Shown here: positions 49,272-62,692 of the stretch, in pieces
Layout of the letters: the number at the start of each line of letters is the position of its first letter
Position numbering within the stretch: position 1 is the stretch's first letter
From: Phytoseiulus persimilis
Taxonomy: Eukaryota; Arthropoda; Arachnida; Mesostigmata; Phytoseiidae
Reading direction: 5' to 3'
Length of the DNA: 64,000 nt
Assembly: GCA_037576195.1 (NCBI GenBank)
Contig: CM075103.1
Coordinates: 9,300,001-9,364,000, forward strand
Made by a program: the position numbers and the translations under genes
Notes under the pieces: model-generated
The model's input: the letters and a program-made list of their open reading frames with translations, nothing else
Databases searched by the model: none
What the model was told of the DNA's origin: nothing

Positions 49272-52200
49272 TTGTGTTATGAGAAACTGATCAAACCGAG
49301 TTCTCCCTCAACTTGACTCTCGAACGCTGCGTTCTCCGGACTACAGAGTCGGATACTGAATTCCGCTGAAACATTCCGAAACAATCGCTCCCGTGATGAA
49401 TGGGAGACGACTTCATGAGCGGATAACCGTTTGGCTCGTTCGGCCACGGCGCAACGGTTGAGCAGAATAGAGATATCGTGCCCGAATCGAAAGCCGAAGG
49501 TATTTGTACGGTATCTCAGCGCACGCGCCTCCGTTTTATCCTTCGGAGGAATCTGTCACTGGCTCGTGACACATCCTGTTGTGATCAATATGTGGAGACC
49601 GATACAATGACGGGACGAGGGATCCGACTATCTCGACCCGAATCACAATGGACAAGCCACGAAAAAACGCTGCCCGTTGTCCGCAGGAGACAGTATTCTG
49701 CTACGCCAGCGAAGTTCCTTGCGTCGATTCGTCCTGCGTAGCGACCACTCTTCGCCCGTTCGTCCCTTCAGTGTCCGGAGGTACCGTTCTGCTTGACATT
49801 CTGACGTTGTTCGCAACGCAAAACGCTTCAGAAGTGCCGACCACCCGAAAGGGTTCAAGAAGAGCTGCGCTTTCTTCCATGCTTGTCGATTTTTTCTCCT
49901 GTTCCTAATTTATTGATGACTTCACGCATAGCAACCGAATCATCTCTGGCAGGAAGCGAAGCGAGCGGGAGAGTCTGCCAGCGAGTCAAAGTGCCGCAGT
50001 CCGCGGGAATCCGCATAACTTTTTCAGCAACTGCATTTTTTGCTTTCTCATGCTCGGAGCGATACCCGTCATGCATTCTGCAGATTTTCGCCCGGACGCC
50101 GTTCATCGCCGCCATTCGAAAATTGCGATTCCAAGATAAATTTGCTTTAAAACGCAGTAAATTATCAAATTGACCAGTTTTGTTTTACATTCGTTCCTCA
50201 GCCATCGATTGCCTGCCACTTTTCCTGTCGTACTCCGCGGAACCGGAGAAGAACCCTTTCGATTACGAACGAGCGACGTCGATGACTCCGACGACGGGGA
50301 CGAAGCGGTTTCGTTGATTATTTTTTTTAGTCTCGTCGGGTCTATTTAATGTTTGGCACTAGTTCAAGATCGTCTTCCCCGCGTCTTTTGCCCGCGGAGT
50401 AATTTATTCGCAAACAACGCAAACTACTCGGAATCAACACAAACGCATTCCTTGCCCGATTTTCCTCGTGATAGCGAACCCGAATAGAACAGAAGGCCCA
50501 TGACCAAGAAATTAGGTGGAAACAACGACTTCGGCGGAAAGCGATGAAATATATTGCATTAAACGATTCGAAACGACGAGTAGCGATCGCGACGCCGTAA
50601 ACTGTGATCGGGGTTGGTGTTCGAGGTTGAACTTTCGCGGTCGAACACGAGCGACCATAGTTCCAGGTCAGTAGCGCATAGGCGGTGGTAATCACGCCAA
50701 AGCACATATATCACTCGGCGCGTCCGTCTATCTTACAGTGCGCTTTCCAGTCTATCTTCACGGGCCTACAGCCGATGTCAGTAAAATGGACAGAAACGCC
50801 GGAATACATTGAATTTATTCATTGGCGATAAACAAACTAGCGCCGAAAACGGGACGAGTTCGTGTTCGTTGCGGGGAGCGCTGACCCGGCACTGAGGTTG
50901 TTGCAGTGATTCCAAGGCGATCTAATGACAGGCATTTTATCCCTTTTTTTTCTCCTTCCATATTCGCCTCCCTAGTTCAAGCCCCTGCGAATCGCCTGCG
51001 GCGAACATCTTCCAGTTCCACGGCGATAAGTTTGTCGTCAGCGTTGCCAACTCATCATCGGCTCGATCGAATTAACGAGCGTCGACGGACGAGGGGACGC
51101 AGTCGGATTCGCTGCGGCGTTGAAGGCCCAACAATCGATCCAAATCGTTCGCTATGAAACGAGGAAGAGCTGGGAGGAGAAAGGTGCCACCCGAACAGAA
51201 CGACACCCAGCTCCTACGCCGCGCCGCGAGAGTCTGCGTCCTCAGAGAAAAGAACAACGGATGACTGAAACGACGTCTCGTCGGCTGTCTTTAATGCATA
51301 TCCGAACGAGCGAACCGACGGGCCAACGACGAAGCGCCGCGTTCGATAATTGAAAAATCGAGAGGAAAATGCTTCTGGAAAGAGCCTTTCTAGAACTCTT
51401 CTGGATGGGTTCGCCGCCGCTAATGGAGTCTTGTACACGCCGCCACAGGGTGTCGCCTGCACCGGTGGTCAGTATCCGACACTGGTGGCCGCGGTGTCGA
51501 GGTAGAAGAGAAATCTTGCTTGGGATTCTCCGGGGCCCGATGCTCCCATGGTCGACGTCGAGTTCGAAACAAAGGAGCAAGGCGCGAACGAACGTCTTCC
51601 TACCACGGACTACTCATCTAGTGATTCAAGCCGCAAACGACGCTTCGCAGTCCTCGCCGACTCACTTCTTATGACCCTCAGGCTCGCGAAGTTAGGTTTC
51701 GTTTCGGCTCCGACTGGTTCGATTTCGGTCGGCAGGCCGCATTCCTTTCCGGAACGAATGTGCCTCAGTTTCGGAGATTTCGCTGAAATCTAAAAGAACG
51801 TAGGACCTCCCACATCCAAGGGACAAAGGTGTTTTGACTGAAGCTCTTTCTGTTCAGCCCCGAAGACTCCATTCGGTCTTGATGTTGTCACGGCTGCTCG
51901 ACAGATGGATACAGAGATAGACCGGACTTGGATCTTCTCTGGAGAATTCACCTCTCACTACGCATTCGGGGAACCGCTGTGTTGGCCGCGTATGTGTTGT
52001 GCAGAGCATAGCGGTGACTTGAAAGTGGCACGTCCAGGTTGCGCTCCACAAGCCCAGCCTAACTCTTGACTCGAACAACTCCGATAACCATCCGAGGAGC
52101 AGAGGGCAAACCTTCCTTCGGACATCCGAAGGAAGTTCCGCTCATGAGAATGGAAACGAAAACCAGCCGTTTCTGCGGATCCTTGTGGAAGCTCAGATGG

Positions 52201-54048
52201 AATCAACGCGCCGATCCCGCTCCGATTGCAGCACGAGTGTCAAGCTGTCACCAAATCACCGACGAATCGGCCACAAGTCTTTTGGTTCCAGTTCCCACGA
52301 CCACAGGTACTCGAACACGGATCGCACCTCATCTCAACGGATCAATCTTCATCTGGCCGCCATCGAGTAATTCTCGGTTAACGAGCTGCATTTTCTCCCA
52401 GCTACCAAGTGGCACGTTTCATCGATGAGCATGATCTACGCCACCATATCTCCACCCGGAGCTTCTTTGATTCCCTCCGTTACCCTTCCGGGCGCTCGAA
52501 TCGTAGCGCGAGAAATTCCTCGGCGAACGCCAGGTCGACCCCCAGTCCGACTTGTGATTTTCGCCATTTTCCGTCTGCCGCCACCCGATGAACGTTCGAG
52601 AGAATCTCTTGCACAGTTCTACTCCGACAAAAACAGCTAAGAGACGTTCTGTGGAAATCGTTACTCACGGATCGGCGAAAGAAATCCACTTCAGACCGCG
52701 GCGGTATGGGATCTTTGAGGAGAGTTGTAACGAGCTACAAGGCGGGTTTGCGACATTGCGTGGCATGCGTTCGTGAGCAGTGTTCGTTACGTTTGGTGTT
52801 TTATTGCGGCCAATACTTCTGCACCTTTGGCATTTCAGGCTTCAATCGAAAAACCACCGAAGGTGGCGGCGGCAGCGGCGGCGGCGGCAACAACAACGAC
52901 GACTATGCCGACCGCTTGCTTGGTTTCGGTGTGACCATTGCCGCCACGACGGGAAATCTTCTAGCAGTTTTAGACTCTCCTCAATTTGGCGGTTCCGATA
53001 TATTTTTCGATTTTTGCTCTGTTGTCGATGGTTCGTTCTTCAGCTTGACAAGTTGTTAAGGTAAGCCGACGAGGGCTTGGCAACAGCGGCGACTCAGCGG
53101 ACAGTCCTGACCACCAGCGGCTCCACGGAGGAGGTGCAACAACCCCAGGATTCGGTCCATTACCGCGCAGGCACGGAGCCCGAGCATCGCGATGAGAACC
53201 GCGAGCGATAGAATGAGTTCGATCGGCCTAAGCTCCGAAGAGTCGAAGGTGGCCGGCGTTCCAGCCGGAGTTATCCGTTTTCTTGGGGCCGGTGTTCATG
53301 AGGTTCCCCGTAGGATCGCAGGAATCGAGATTGGTTTCTCGCTCGGGCCGCGGGCGGCAGCCATCGTGTTTATTGAACCTGCCGGATACCTTGCTCCTGA
53401 ACAGTTCTGAAGAAACGCAGCGTTGTGTCCATCTGGCCGGGGAAACTCACGAAGAGAACTCCGTACTCGCCGGTTCAGCTGAAACCACTCGGATCCGGCT
53501 AACAGCCCACGATCGCGCAGAACCCCACACTTTTTCCGCGAACGCGAGCGAAAAAAAAAAGAAGAGATCGAGTGACAAGCTCGAACTCGGAGCGATCGGG
53601 CAATCCGAAATCATTGTCTCATCATGAATCTTGTGGATCTGATCTCCTGCCGAGATCAACGATCGGGTTCGTAAGCTCGCCGCGTTTGTTGCATTCTCTC
53701 CCTCGCTCGGTTCGAGCTCCTTTGGAGCAAACCGGAGCCCGCCCTGCCGGTCGAGGGCTGTAGACCACGCCACGGCTTGGCTCAAGATCTCGGGCAGGGT
53801 TCCGAGCGGCTCATTGGGAAAACTGATTCGCTAGAAAGAGATGCAAATTAATCATTCCACTCGAGATGGGCCAGCCTTGGCAAGTCAAAATTTCAGAGGA
53901 AGAAACTTTCAGCGATACTATTTGACGCCAGCACATATGGTAAAGCTCACGCTCCAGAGCGCACAGTTGGCTCAGAGTAACGACGACGACATCTCTCATC
54001 GTGAGGAACATGCTCGATGTCGTCCGTTCGCGCTCGAGATAACCAGCC

Positions 54049-54066
54049 CGCCCGCCCGCCCGCCGA
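54049..54066. repeat. CCCG/CCGC repeat
   Basis: A short run of CCCG units, about 170 bases before the degenerate third copy of the dyad element. Confidence 0.6.
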
Positions 54067-54469
54067 CCAACCCAATAAACCAACCTACCGATCGAGCAGC
54101 CAGCCTGCCCGGCCGCCATCCAGTCAACCAGCCGTCCCGAATCATCAGTCACTCCGAGCGCCGGCAGCCGCCGCCGCTACACCAGCGGCGAGAGCAGCCG
54201 AAGCGATCGGTGGAGCATTCTGCTCCAAGTGTTTAAATAGCACCGTTTTTAAATGGCGTCGGAAGAAAATTAAATGCCCGCCTCAGTCAGAGAGTCGAAG
54301 AGTTGCTTCCTGAATTGAGCCGATCCCGCCGGGGCATGCCTCCGTCTGGCGCTCGTCCGTCCCTCCGCTCACTTGTCCGAACGGGGTCCGTTTGTTTCCC
54401 CGTTTGTCAGTCAGTCACTCACTCAGTTTGTCTGCATAAATGTCTGCGGTTCTAAAGTTCTGTCTGTAG

Positions 54470-54779
54470 GACAACACCAACAACGACGACCCCGTGGTTC
54501 CAGAAAAAGTTCTCAGCAGTCTTTACATTCTACGCCGCCGCCGCCGCCGCCGCCGCCGTCGTCATTGATAGGGTCGGAGACCCCAACAAGCGAGTTCAGA
54601 GCGGACGGGCAAGCGACCGAATGCCCATCCAACTCGCCGCGGATTCCGAGAACGAACATCAACATCAAACATACGGCCTAAGAACAACAGGGGCAGCCGG
54701 CAATAGACACCAGCACATGCACAAGCAAGACCAACAACGGCAGAAAAAGGGATATGAACGAAAGGAGGAAGCACGGTGA
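54470..54779 (+). CDS. Candidate terminal exon with polyalanine run
   Basis: After a GTTCTGTCTGTAG acceptor, a frame with one leading base stays open for 102 codons to TGA 54777-54779. It has a Thr/Pro start, WFQKKFSAVFTFY, eight alanines, VVIDRVGDPNKRVQSGRA, a His/Gln-rich segment and a basic end (QQRQKKGYERKEEAR). The alanines come from the GCC repeat. No family is recognised, and no upstream partner was established beyond the phase-compatible block ending at 53060. Homopolymeric and charged low-complexity sequence can mimic coding DNA, so this is tentative. Confidence 0.25.
54535..54558. repeat. (GCC)8 repeat
   Basis: Eight perfect GCC units, read as polyalanine in the candidate exon at 54470 or polyarginine in another frame. 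Confidence 0.85.
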
Positions 54780-56109
54780 TCGAACCAGGATTCCCGGCTC
54801 ATTGCTCCCGTACTAGAGCTGCTTCTGTTGGCGGAGATCCTCAGGGGCAACCGGGAGAGCGCCGAACCCGGACAGCTGTGATTCTCTTGTAGAGGAGTAC
54901 GATCGAGAAGCCGCGGAAGGAGGAAACCCAAATCGGACCCAGGCCTCGGAGGAGGCGAGGAAAAGGAAACAGCCAACCAAAATAGAGCAGTGCAAGCGCA
55001 CCACACGGAGACGATCGCGGCGGCACGGCGGCAAAACACGCGGTTTGAATGATAGGAATTCCAATCAGAAGTCATCCTTAAAAGAAACGGCATCGTCCGC
55101 GGCTACCGGCCCATGATCACCGGTGCTGCGCCATGCTGACTGCGGGCAGGGTTCTCACGACCTTCACATCTAGAGATTGAAGGGTTATTTTCCAAGAGAA
55201 CTCGCCGGCAACGGGCGAGTCGGCCGGTCGCCCGCCCGATCGCTCGTCCGTCGGTCCAGTCGGTCAGGCAGCTGATATCGCCCCCATGGAGACGGAGCGC
55301 CCGTTCAAATCCATTCCAGATCGGATCTATCAAGCCCAGCAATCACGGCTAGTCGTAAAGACAGCACTGTGCGAGAGACGAGCGCCGAGAAGCTCTCACG
55401 TCGGCCCGACGAAGAATTCGAGTTTGGAAGCCCAGTCGGATGGGTTATTCATCTCGGAACGCTGTCGCCCTCTCCTGTCGGCGTCGATACTGCTCGACAT
55501 GATCAGCGCGGTCCTCTCGATGCTTTCTGTTTTTATGTCCCACAATGCGAATGCATCCAATGTTTACTGAGATAACAGGCACTTCGCGACAACGGATGCA
55601 ACGCGATCCGGGAACGACTGGATCGGTTGGAAAAAATCGGAGGAGTGCCCATCGTCCTCTCCCGCGGCTCTTCTAGGCTTTCCGAGTCCCGCACATAGCC
55701 TCGAAATCGGAGCCGATGCAATGGACGATTATTTCCGACGGCCGCTCTGAAAGAATCATCCAGTATCAATGAGAGGGTATTTGAATTCGGATTGGTCTTC
55801 GGCTCCGAAAGAAGCGGTCCGATCAAAATCAGAGCATTTGTCGATTGTCAACGTCTCAATGAGCTATGTAACGGTAATCCGAGAATCCGCTCGAGAGATT
55901 ACGGACGATCGGTATCAGCGGGCACGTATTGAAATACAATTATCCCGATGCCTCACTCGGTTACAAACGCTCTGTCGAACCCCAAGTAACTTGGGGCTCG
56001 GAACCGACGCTGCCACCACAGAGAACCCGAGGTGCGATCGGTAGGTGCTCGAACAGCAGCAATCGGTGAACGTCCCCGATCGGCTCCGATTCGCGATTTG
56101 TTTGTCGTC

Positions 56110-56445
56110 ATGAGCGAAGTTCAGTGTTTCATTTGCGTGAATTCGGCTCGCTTTGTAGTGGATCTCGCTTGGGGGGTCTTCGGCAGTGAAGACGCGGCTT
56201 TATTGGCCACAACTCTTCCGAAGTGTCACCTGAGCGCCGTGTCGCGGCTGTGCTCACGTTGCGCTGCCGCATATTACAAAGTAGAGCGATTATATTCAAG
56301 GAACAAATTTATTTTTCCATCCGACAATCTTGCCACCAGTCTGAATGTTTCGCCTTTATCGGCAACAGCGACCGAAACAGCAGCAGCAACCGACGGATTT
56401 TACTGCGGTTGCGACCCCGGGCTTACTTATAAATGGCTCCTTTGA
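56110..56445 (+). CDS. Candidate ZAD-like zinc-binding protein or exon
   Basis: An ATG opens a 111-residue frame. Cys6-x2-Cys9 (MSEVQCFICV) and Cys48-x2-Cys51 (SRLCSRCAAAYYKVERLY), 38 residues apart, fit the two cysteine pairs and following helix of the zinc-finger-associated domain (ZAD) that begins many arthropod C2H2 transcription factors. The middle, VVDLAWGVFGSEDAALLATT, is hydrophobic and acidic as expected. The C-terminal third is Ser/Thr/Ala-rich and ends KWLL. No C2H2 fingers were found downstream and no donor site is convincing, so this could be a lone domain, a first exon whose gene I could not follow, or a chance match. The assignment rests on four cysteines and spacing only. Confidence 0.3.
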   Translation: MSEVQCFICVNSARFVVDLAWGVFGSEDAALLATTLPKCHLSAVSRLCSRCAAAYYKVERLYSRNKFIFPSDNLATSLNVSPLSATATETAAATDGFYCGCDPGLTYKWLL

Positions 56446-59400
56446 AGACTTGCATGTTGGAATCTCCGCATGTTGCAGTATTCTCACGCAACCCAGTTTC
56501 TTCGGAAATTCGTCAGCATTCGGTGCGCCACAAACTTTCTCAAGCCCTCTAGCACGAAGGTTCTCATGGGTGACTCGATTCCCTGGGATATATCTCAGAA
56601 ATCTGTTACCGATGAACGAGGGTACCATTTGGACACAGTCGGAACTCAGAAGTGCGGCATTTCAGTTAATGGATCCGAATCCGGACTCTGCATTCGCACG
56701 ATATTTTTGAGACACTGTCATCATTCCCGATGAGCATACGATCCTTTTGTGAGGCACGAGTTCATGAGCCCTCCGCTGCATGAGAGTTATCGGGCCCCAT
56801 CACACGGCATTAGTTGTGGACCTGATCTATCTATAAATCCATATTCTTGCTCCGATCTCGTTAAGTTTCGGAGTTGGAGAAGCGAACAATGGTCTCTCTG
56901 ACAGCAATGGAAACGATTTCTGGCAAAGACGGCTCAACTCATTTCCCCCAAAAGACTTCGGTGAAGCGCTTGACCCGAAGCCTAAAAATATGTTTCATGT
57001 GTGATAATGTTTCATGTTCTCAAGCTCGATTTTATGCCGCGCGATGTAGAAATAAGTGCTTCACACCACTTTTTCACAACTTTCGCTTCAACAGTACACT
57101 GATTCGAAGTATCTCCAGAAGTATCCACAGGGATCCAGCATGATGCGATTATCTAGCTCATGAGCCGCGACATGAATCTTCATAGAGAAACACGGATTCG
57201 CGACATTGCGTTCAAAATTCCTGAATTTTTTCAGCCCAAACACAGTTCTTCCCTAGCGAATACTGAGGAATGCTGAATAGCTATTTAGTATCTCTCATCC
57301 CTTCCACTCGAGAAGCGCCGTGATCGATTGAGTGACAGCTTTGATCATTCAACTCCCATGTCTCAGAAGAGTCCCTCCCCTCCATGCGTGGTTACCGCTC
57401 TGACAGAGAAGTAGCGAAATCGGGGAACACCGAGCTCAATTTGCAGGCTGACGCCTGTCGACGCTGACAAGATTCTCGCATAGGACTTCAATCTTCAAAC
57501 CACGAATGAATGATTCCTTGTCGACGGCGGCGGTGGCGGTAGCGGCGGCAGCCGGCGACGAGTGGCTGCCACCGGTAACGGTAAAACATCCGACAAGTAG
57601 CGAGCGAAAAAGTTGTAACATTTTCTCAGCTTCTTCTTCTGCCACCGCCCATCATCATCGACGCGACAACACGACTTTTCATCAGAAAGACTTCGCTACT
57701 GAGATTCAAACCGAACGAACGCTTGCCCGCGCGCACGCCTCGCCGCGGGCTGATCCTGCTGGCTGGCAACAGCATGCGCGCTCGTCCGCTCTCCCTCAAC
57801 TAGAACTCGCAGCTGAATTCAGTGAAGCGACTCGGTTTGCTGTCGTTGTCGAGAGATTCCACGTCGTTCTCTCGGCGTCGCCTCCGACAGGTTCAACCTC
57901 CGATCCGAATCGCGCGCGCGGGCGTACGGACGGGTCCGGTGAGGCGGTTTCGACCGAAAGAGAGAGATGGGGAAAGCGAGCAGTCGTGTTTGGCCGTGGC
58001 TCAGGATTTCTGATTTCGAGAAATCCCGCGTCACCGGGGCGGGGGGGACCGGGGGGTCGGCGCCCCCGACTTCCCCTTTTGGACCCCGGAACTCATGGGC
58101 GCCGAGATCGAAGCTCACGAGGCGCTGATCCCCAACGAGAACGAAATGTCCCGGTTGAGATTTTGATGACGATGCTAACGAGAGTTGGAGCTAGCTTAGC
58201 GGACGAATCTTGTTGGCTGACCGAATTCTCGAAACCTAAAGTTTCACAGTAGCGTGTGAACGACGAACAGTTTTCTGAAAATACTGATTCAGGAGAGGAA
58301 GTCGCTCGACGACGAAACGGAAAAAGCAGCACCAGTCGACGAAGAAGAAATGTATCTATCTCGCTTTACGACTGTCAAGTGTGTTCGACCGGCGTTTAGG
58401 TTTTCTCACGAAATTCAATACGAGTCGTCCGTCTGCGTACTTCGGTCGAATCGCTCGATGGCCAACCAACAGGACTTCGTCGTCCGTAATGAGGAGCGAA
58501 GAACAACAATCGAACGTCCCGATTCGCCTCGGTTTCCCGACACTTGACACCATTGTAGGAAGCGGCCACGTTTGTGGAAAAAGCGCTGTGCGGAAAGACT
58601 GGTGAAACAAATGAAGGGCGGGCGAAGGAGACAGCCGTGAAATTTCGCGACGTTTCAATTCCCCATGCGGAGTAATTTCCGCCGACACTCCATGGCATGA
58701 GCGGAAGCATTCTATCGAAAACTCGAACAAACCGAGAGAGCTCGAAAAGTGAAGCCAGTCAATAGCACGAGCCTGATTTCGGGGAAACCAAGGACAGGGT
58801 CATCAGGACGGAGTTAGCGACTCTCGTGATCTGTCTTCGATAGAGGCTGGGATGCAATTCGAATCGTTGACGGTTATCCTTCCCATCGCAGAGAGTCATC
58901 GACAGTGATAATGGAAATTTGAAAATGAAAGATTTTTCATACATCTGACGGTTATCCTTCTAGGTGAGTACGTAGCAGCGCTGTCAGCCGTTAAAGAGGT
59001 ATGAACAAGATTCGGAACGAAGCGATGAAGAGAGAGAGAATCGAGGGAGAAAAAAGGTGTTCCTTCAGACAGAGCGAACGACCAGCGATATTGTTTTCCA
59101 GTGACAGTTTCCCACATGAAAGGAAACAACGACCTTGGATTGAATCGACGACTACGAAATGCCCCTATCAAGTGTAAATTACGGAGCGGCTCACATTCAA
59201 AGACGATCATTCGGAGCCGGAGAGCAACGGACAAGCAGCGGCAGCTTTCGATGCTTTTCGTTTTTTCTCTTTTCTTTATTCCACTCCTCCCCTTCGGTAT
59301 CTAACAGGAGGCAGCTCACGCTACGATTGTAAATAGTTGGGCACGCACAGCCGGAATTCGATACAGGGTGATCTTGAGTTACAAAAGGCATGTCGGAACG

Positions 59401-60738
59401 CACTTCACGTGCCGAAAACTTCAAGATGCCGCTGTTTCCTCCGTATCCTCGAATGAAAAATGCACGACCGTTGTGCATTGATGATGACTCCGTTCAACTG
59501 ACGCTGGGGTTGCATTTGAAACGCTGAGCTACCGATTCGGTCGTACACAAAGTTTCCGAGACGGTTTCACGTCGATCCAACGATTCGAAAGCATGAATCA
59601 GGTCCTCGATCGAAAGCCTCCGACGAGGGGAAACGACTCAACCGAACATTCCGCGAGACCACGGCTTCGCAGAGCCTCGGATCCGACCCGTTTTCAGGCG
59701 AATCGCTACGAGAGCTTCACGCGGGAGGGAGCTCGGTTCTCTTTCACTGAATATCAAGCGCTCATTGAATCAATTGGAACAGTCTTCTGCAAGATTCGGT
59801 GTCGTTAATCTTCGGACGGCGACGGAATTAATTGTACTACTCACTCACTCGCCGTTCTGGGAACGGCCGCTTGGTGCAACGAGGACTCCAGCACGCATCT
59901 TCGCATACGCTCTTCTTTATTGCCAGCTGAATTTTATTATTTGACTGACCGAAGTACCAACAGAGTGGATCAATGAAGAGACAAACTGCATCCTGACGGA
60001 TGGATTGACAGATTCCAAGCACCGATGCATTCGGGAGCGATCAAGCCGGTGGTCCGGAATCCGGAACCAACGAAGTCGACTCTGGTTCCGATTGAGAGCC
60101 GAGAAGAAGACGTTCTTTAGAGAAACTCGGGGCGTCACAGAAGGCGTTCTTCAACTGCTTCACCTTGATCTGTATCAGTATTCCGCTGTTGAGATCCGCA
60201 CGACGAAAACGCCAGAGCTGGTTCGTGGTTCTCTATTCCTGTAGGAAACTCCTCCTGAAGGAGTTCCGCAGCGATCACGCAACGCAGAAAATACTGCGAC
60301 GGAGTCTCCGCTTCGGTTTTTGTCTCCCGCACTTGTAGTCTTTGAACTTTCCGCCGTTATCTCTTCCACGGAGCTGCCCGGAAAGCCATGGGTGTGAACA
60401 ACCACCGCGATGTTGCCGGCTCGGCTTGGTCGGACACTCCAGCGGCGATAGAGCTCCATCTCGGCCTTCATCCCTAATCAACTGGCCTGAACAGTGAACT
60501 CCACCGGCACGGACCTCGATTTGAGGTTCCGCTCGCGTTCCCAGCTGCTTCGGCAGACGACTCGACAGAATTCGTTGCTGTCGCAAATTTCAAGTCGGGA
60601 AAGATGGCAACAAGAATCTAGTAGAGGGCATGACACAGCCAGATTGACGCGATGTAAACAGCAATCCCCGGTGTATGCAATCAGGATATCATCCGGGAAG
60701 ATAGACTATGAGCTTTTCAAAACTTATCTTTATGAGCC
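56446..60738. other. Stretch without an assignable gene, upstream of HAAO
   Basis: A 248-codon plus-strand frame (57506-58252) and a minus-strand frame over 57436-57645 overlap across an Ala-coding GCC/GCG-rich block; neither has splice or family support. TTTATT hexamers near 59273 and 59912 could be minus-strand poly(A) signals, but no minus-strand gene was found to go with them. Confidence 0.4.
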
Positions 60739-60745
60739 TATAAAA
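60739..60745 (+). promoter_or_regulatory. TATA box of HAAO
   Basis: TATAAAA lies 181 bases before the HAAO ATG. Transcription would start near 60770, giving a leader of about 150 bases. From there the first ATG reached is the HAAO start, which agrees with an unspliced leader. Confidence 0.5.
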
Positions 60746-60919
60746 CACTGCGAGTCGGGAAGGAGAATCTCTTCCTTCTCAAGTTGAAAACCTCAAGCTG
60801 CTCTCTTGCTCGAGGAAATCTTCTCCCAAGGCGGCACTCAGCGACGCGTCAGATATCGCCCTCTACTTGGGGCTCAGTGTGCTACTCCCGAACCTCGAAC
60901 CGTCGACAAGATCGAGACC

Positions 60920-62692
60920 ATGTCCTGGAACAACGTGACTGAATGGCTAAAAGCGAATCAGCAGTTCTTCAGTCCTCCAGTCTGTAACAAACTCATGCAC
61001 AACGATGGTGTCCTGAGCGTATTTTTCGTCGGAGGACCCAACGAGCGTGAAGACTATCATGTCGAAGAAGGTTAGTTCAAGTTCATTTCCGACGGTCAAG
61101 CATTCATGGCTGCAGTCGTTAGACACCATGTTCGCCGGAATTTCCGAACGGGATTCTGGAATCGTTCTCAAGAAAGACTCTTCATGCAATCCGCTCGGCT
61201 TTCGATTGTAAGAAGGGTGTCAACAGGAGAGCCGTCCGTAATCGCGCGCTTCCGAACAGCGAAACACTCGGAGCGGGATGAAGGAGGAATCCCGCAGTAA
61301 TCAAAACGTGCTAGCCTATCTGATTGGGTCAGATGAGAGGCGCAAATAGATTTTTGCAGAATTCGGCGAAATTTCTTTGGCCGTCTGCCTAGAGCAACGA
61401 ACTGTTGACGCCCGGCATCGAGCATACACCAGACTGGAAGCGGTGCCAACGCATTCCAGTCCACGCAACACTGCCAGGTCATCCGACCCGTAATCAGTCG
61501 AGCTCATAAATTTGCGCTGAATGATCAGATTTATACAGGTGCAATTAATTTTCGTGTTCATAACTCACGGGTCAAAGGTCCGCGGTGAAACTCCTGTAGT
61601 ATGAGTTGTCCGCGTCTGTTTACCTCTGCCTGTCCTACGGTCAGTCCCCGTGTTGCGCCGGAGCAGAAATTCTGATTATCCTTGCTTTCCCAGGAGAGGA
61701 GTTTTTCTATCAGCTCAAAGGCGACATGATTTTGAAAGTGCGGGAGCGTGGACAGTTCAGAGACGTCCGTATCTGCGAGGGTGAGGTGTTTCTGCTGCCC
61801 GGGAGAACCCCCCATTCCCCACAGAGGTTCGCGAATACGATCGGACTGGTCATCGAGAGGAGAAGAGTCAAGGGCGTAGAGTTCGACTGTCTGAGGTTCG
61901 GTCATTCATCGTAGCCATTCGAGCAGGAAACTTGGATTTCAACAAACAGCATCAAGCGTACTCACAAGATATTTTTTTGGTAGATACTATGTGCAGCCAG
62001 ACTCTGGTCCTGAAATACTTTTCGAGAGATGGTTCTACGTCTCCGACCTTGGAACCCAGCTCCCGCCTATCATCAAAGAGTTCATGGACTCGAAGGAGCG
62101 AGCCACCAGAACCCCTGGTCCTGGCTCCAGGCTCTGCGCTGCGTACTTCGACGACGACACTTCCTTCACGTTGGACGAACCGAAAAACCTCATGGAAACT
62201 ATCGATGCACGTACTCTCTCTCCAAGATCCGATCGTACCCTCGGCTTCATGGTAAATCCGGATGGAGAACGTGGGCTCAGTGCAGTTGTACGACTCTCCG
62301 ATTTTTCCTAGGCCCATCGCGCCGAACTCGAAAGACCGGGCGGAAGTGTCTTCCTGTATCCGAAAACGAAATACAGATTCCACGTCGAAGTTCTCGGTAA
62401 CGGCAAACACAATCGTGACATTCCGACGAGCGCAGAAGGTTTCTTCTACCAACTTAAAGGTACGCCATAGCAAACAGATCTCAGAAGGATACGAACACCC
62501 TGCTACGGATCGAACTCTCAGGAACGGGATCAATCTTCCCCAGGGAACGGGCTCTGCAAGCACTCAGCAGGAGAACACATGATGACCCAGCAAAGCACCC
62601 TACTAGCTCCCGAGGACGCTAGAGTGACCTTGACTAACGAGCCCGACGCCAGAACTCTGTTTCTGGTGGCCGAAACACCATCCGGAGTTTGA
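60920..62692 (+). CDS. HAAO: 3-hydroxyanthranilate 3,4-dioxygenase
   Basis: Cytosolic non-haem Fe(II) enzyme that opens the ring of 3-hydroxyanthranilate with O2; the product cyclises to quinolinate for NAD synthesis (family knowledge). Exons are 60920-61070, 61694-61895, 61984-62251, 62312-62459 and 62571-62692, with phases 1, 2, 0 and 1, giving 296 residues (human about 286). Residues 1-110 form the catalytic cupin: PPVCNKLMH at 19-27, DYHVEEGEEFFYQ at 45-57 and [16 protein letters not shown] at 90-105. The iron ligands His47, Glu53 and His91 and the substrate contacts Arg43, Arg95 and Glu105 are all present at the human positions. [18 protein letters not shown] follows, then a second, degenerate cupin half ending in EGFFYQLKG, the [10 protein letters not shown] strand and a short tail. 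Introns are 60-623 nt. The start is the first ATG after the TATA box and aligns with the family N-terminus. Confidence 0.95.

Larger units (their letters stand above)
47114..56109. other. Cyclin D 3' region and stretch with unresolved exon-like blocks
   Basis: The first 2 kb may be cyclin D 3' UTR. A plus-strand block at 52839-53060 has a strong CATTTCAG acceptor and an AAG/GTAAGC donor. Its best-looking frame (Gly/Asn-rich, then LLGFGVTIAATTGNLLAVLD) stops at a TAA one base before the exon end, so it may be a leader or non-coding exon. A candidate terminal exon at 54470 is listed separately. Nothing else is supported. Confidence 0.35.

Noticed and set aside
57436..58252. 248-codon plus frame and a 69-codon minus frame
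   Set aside because: They conflict across a GCC/GCG-rich block, neither is recognisable, and the minus frame's apparent start is GTG.
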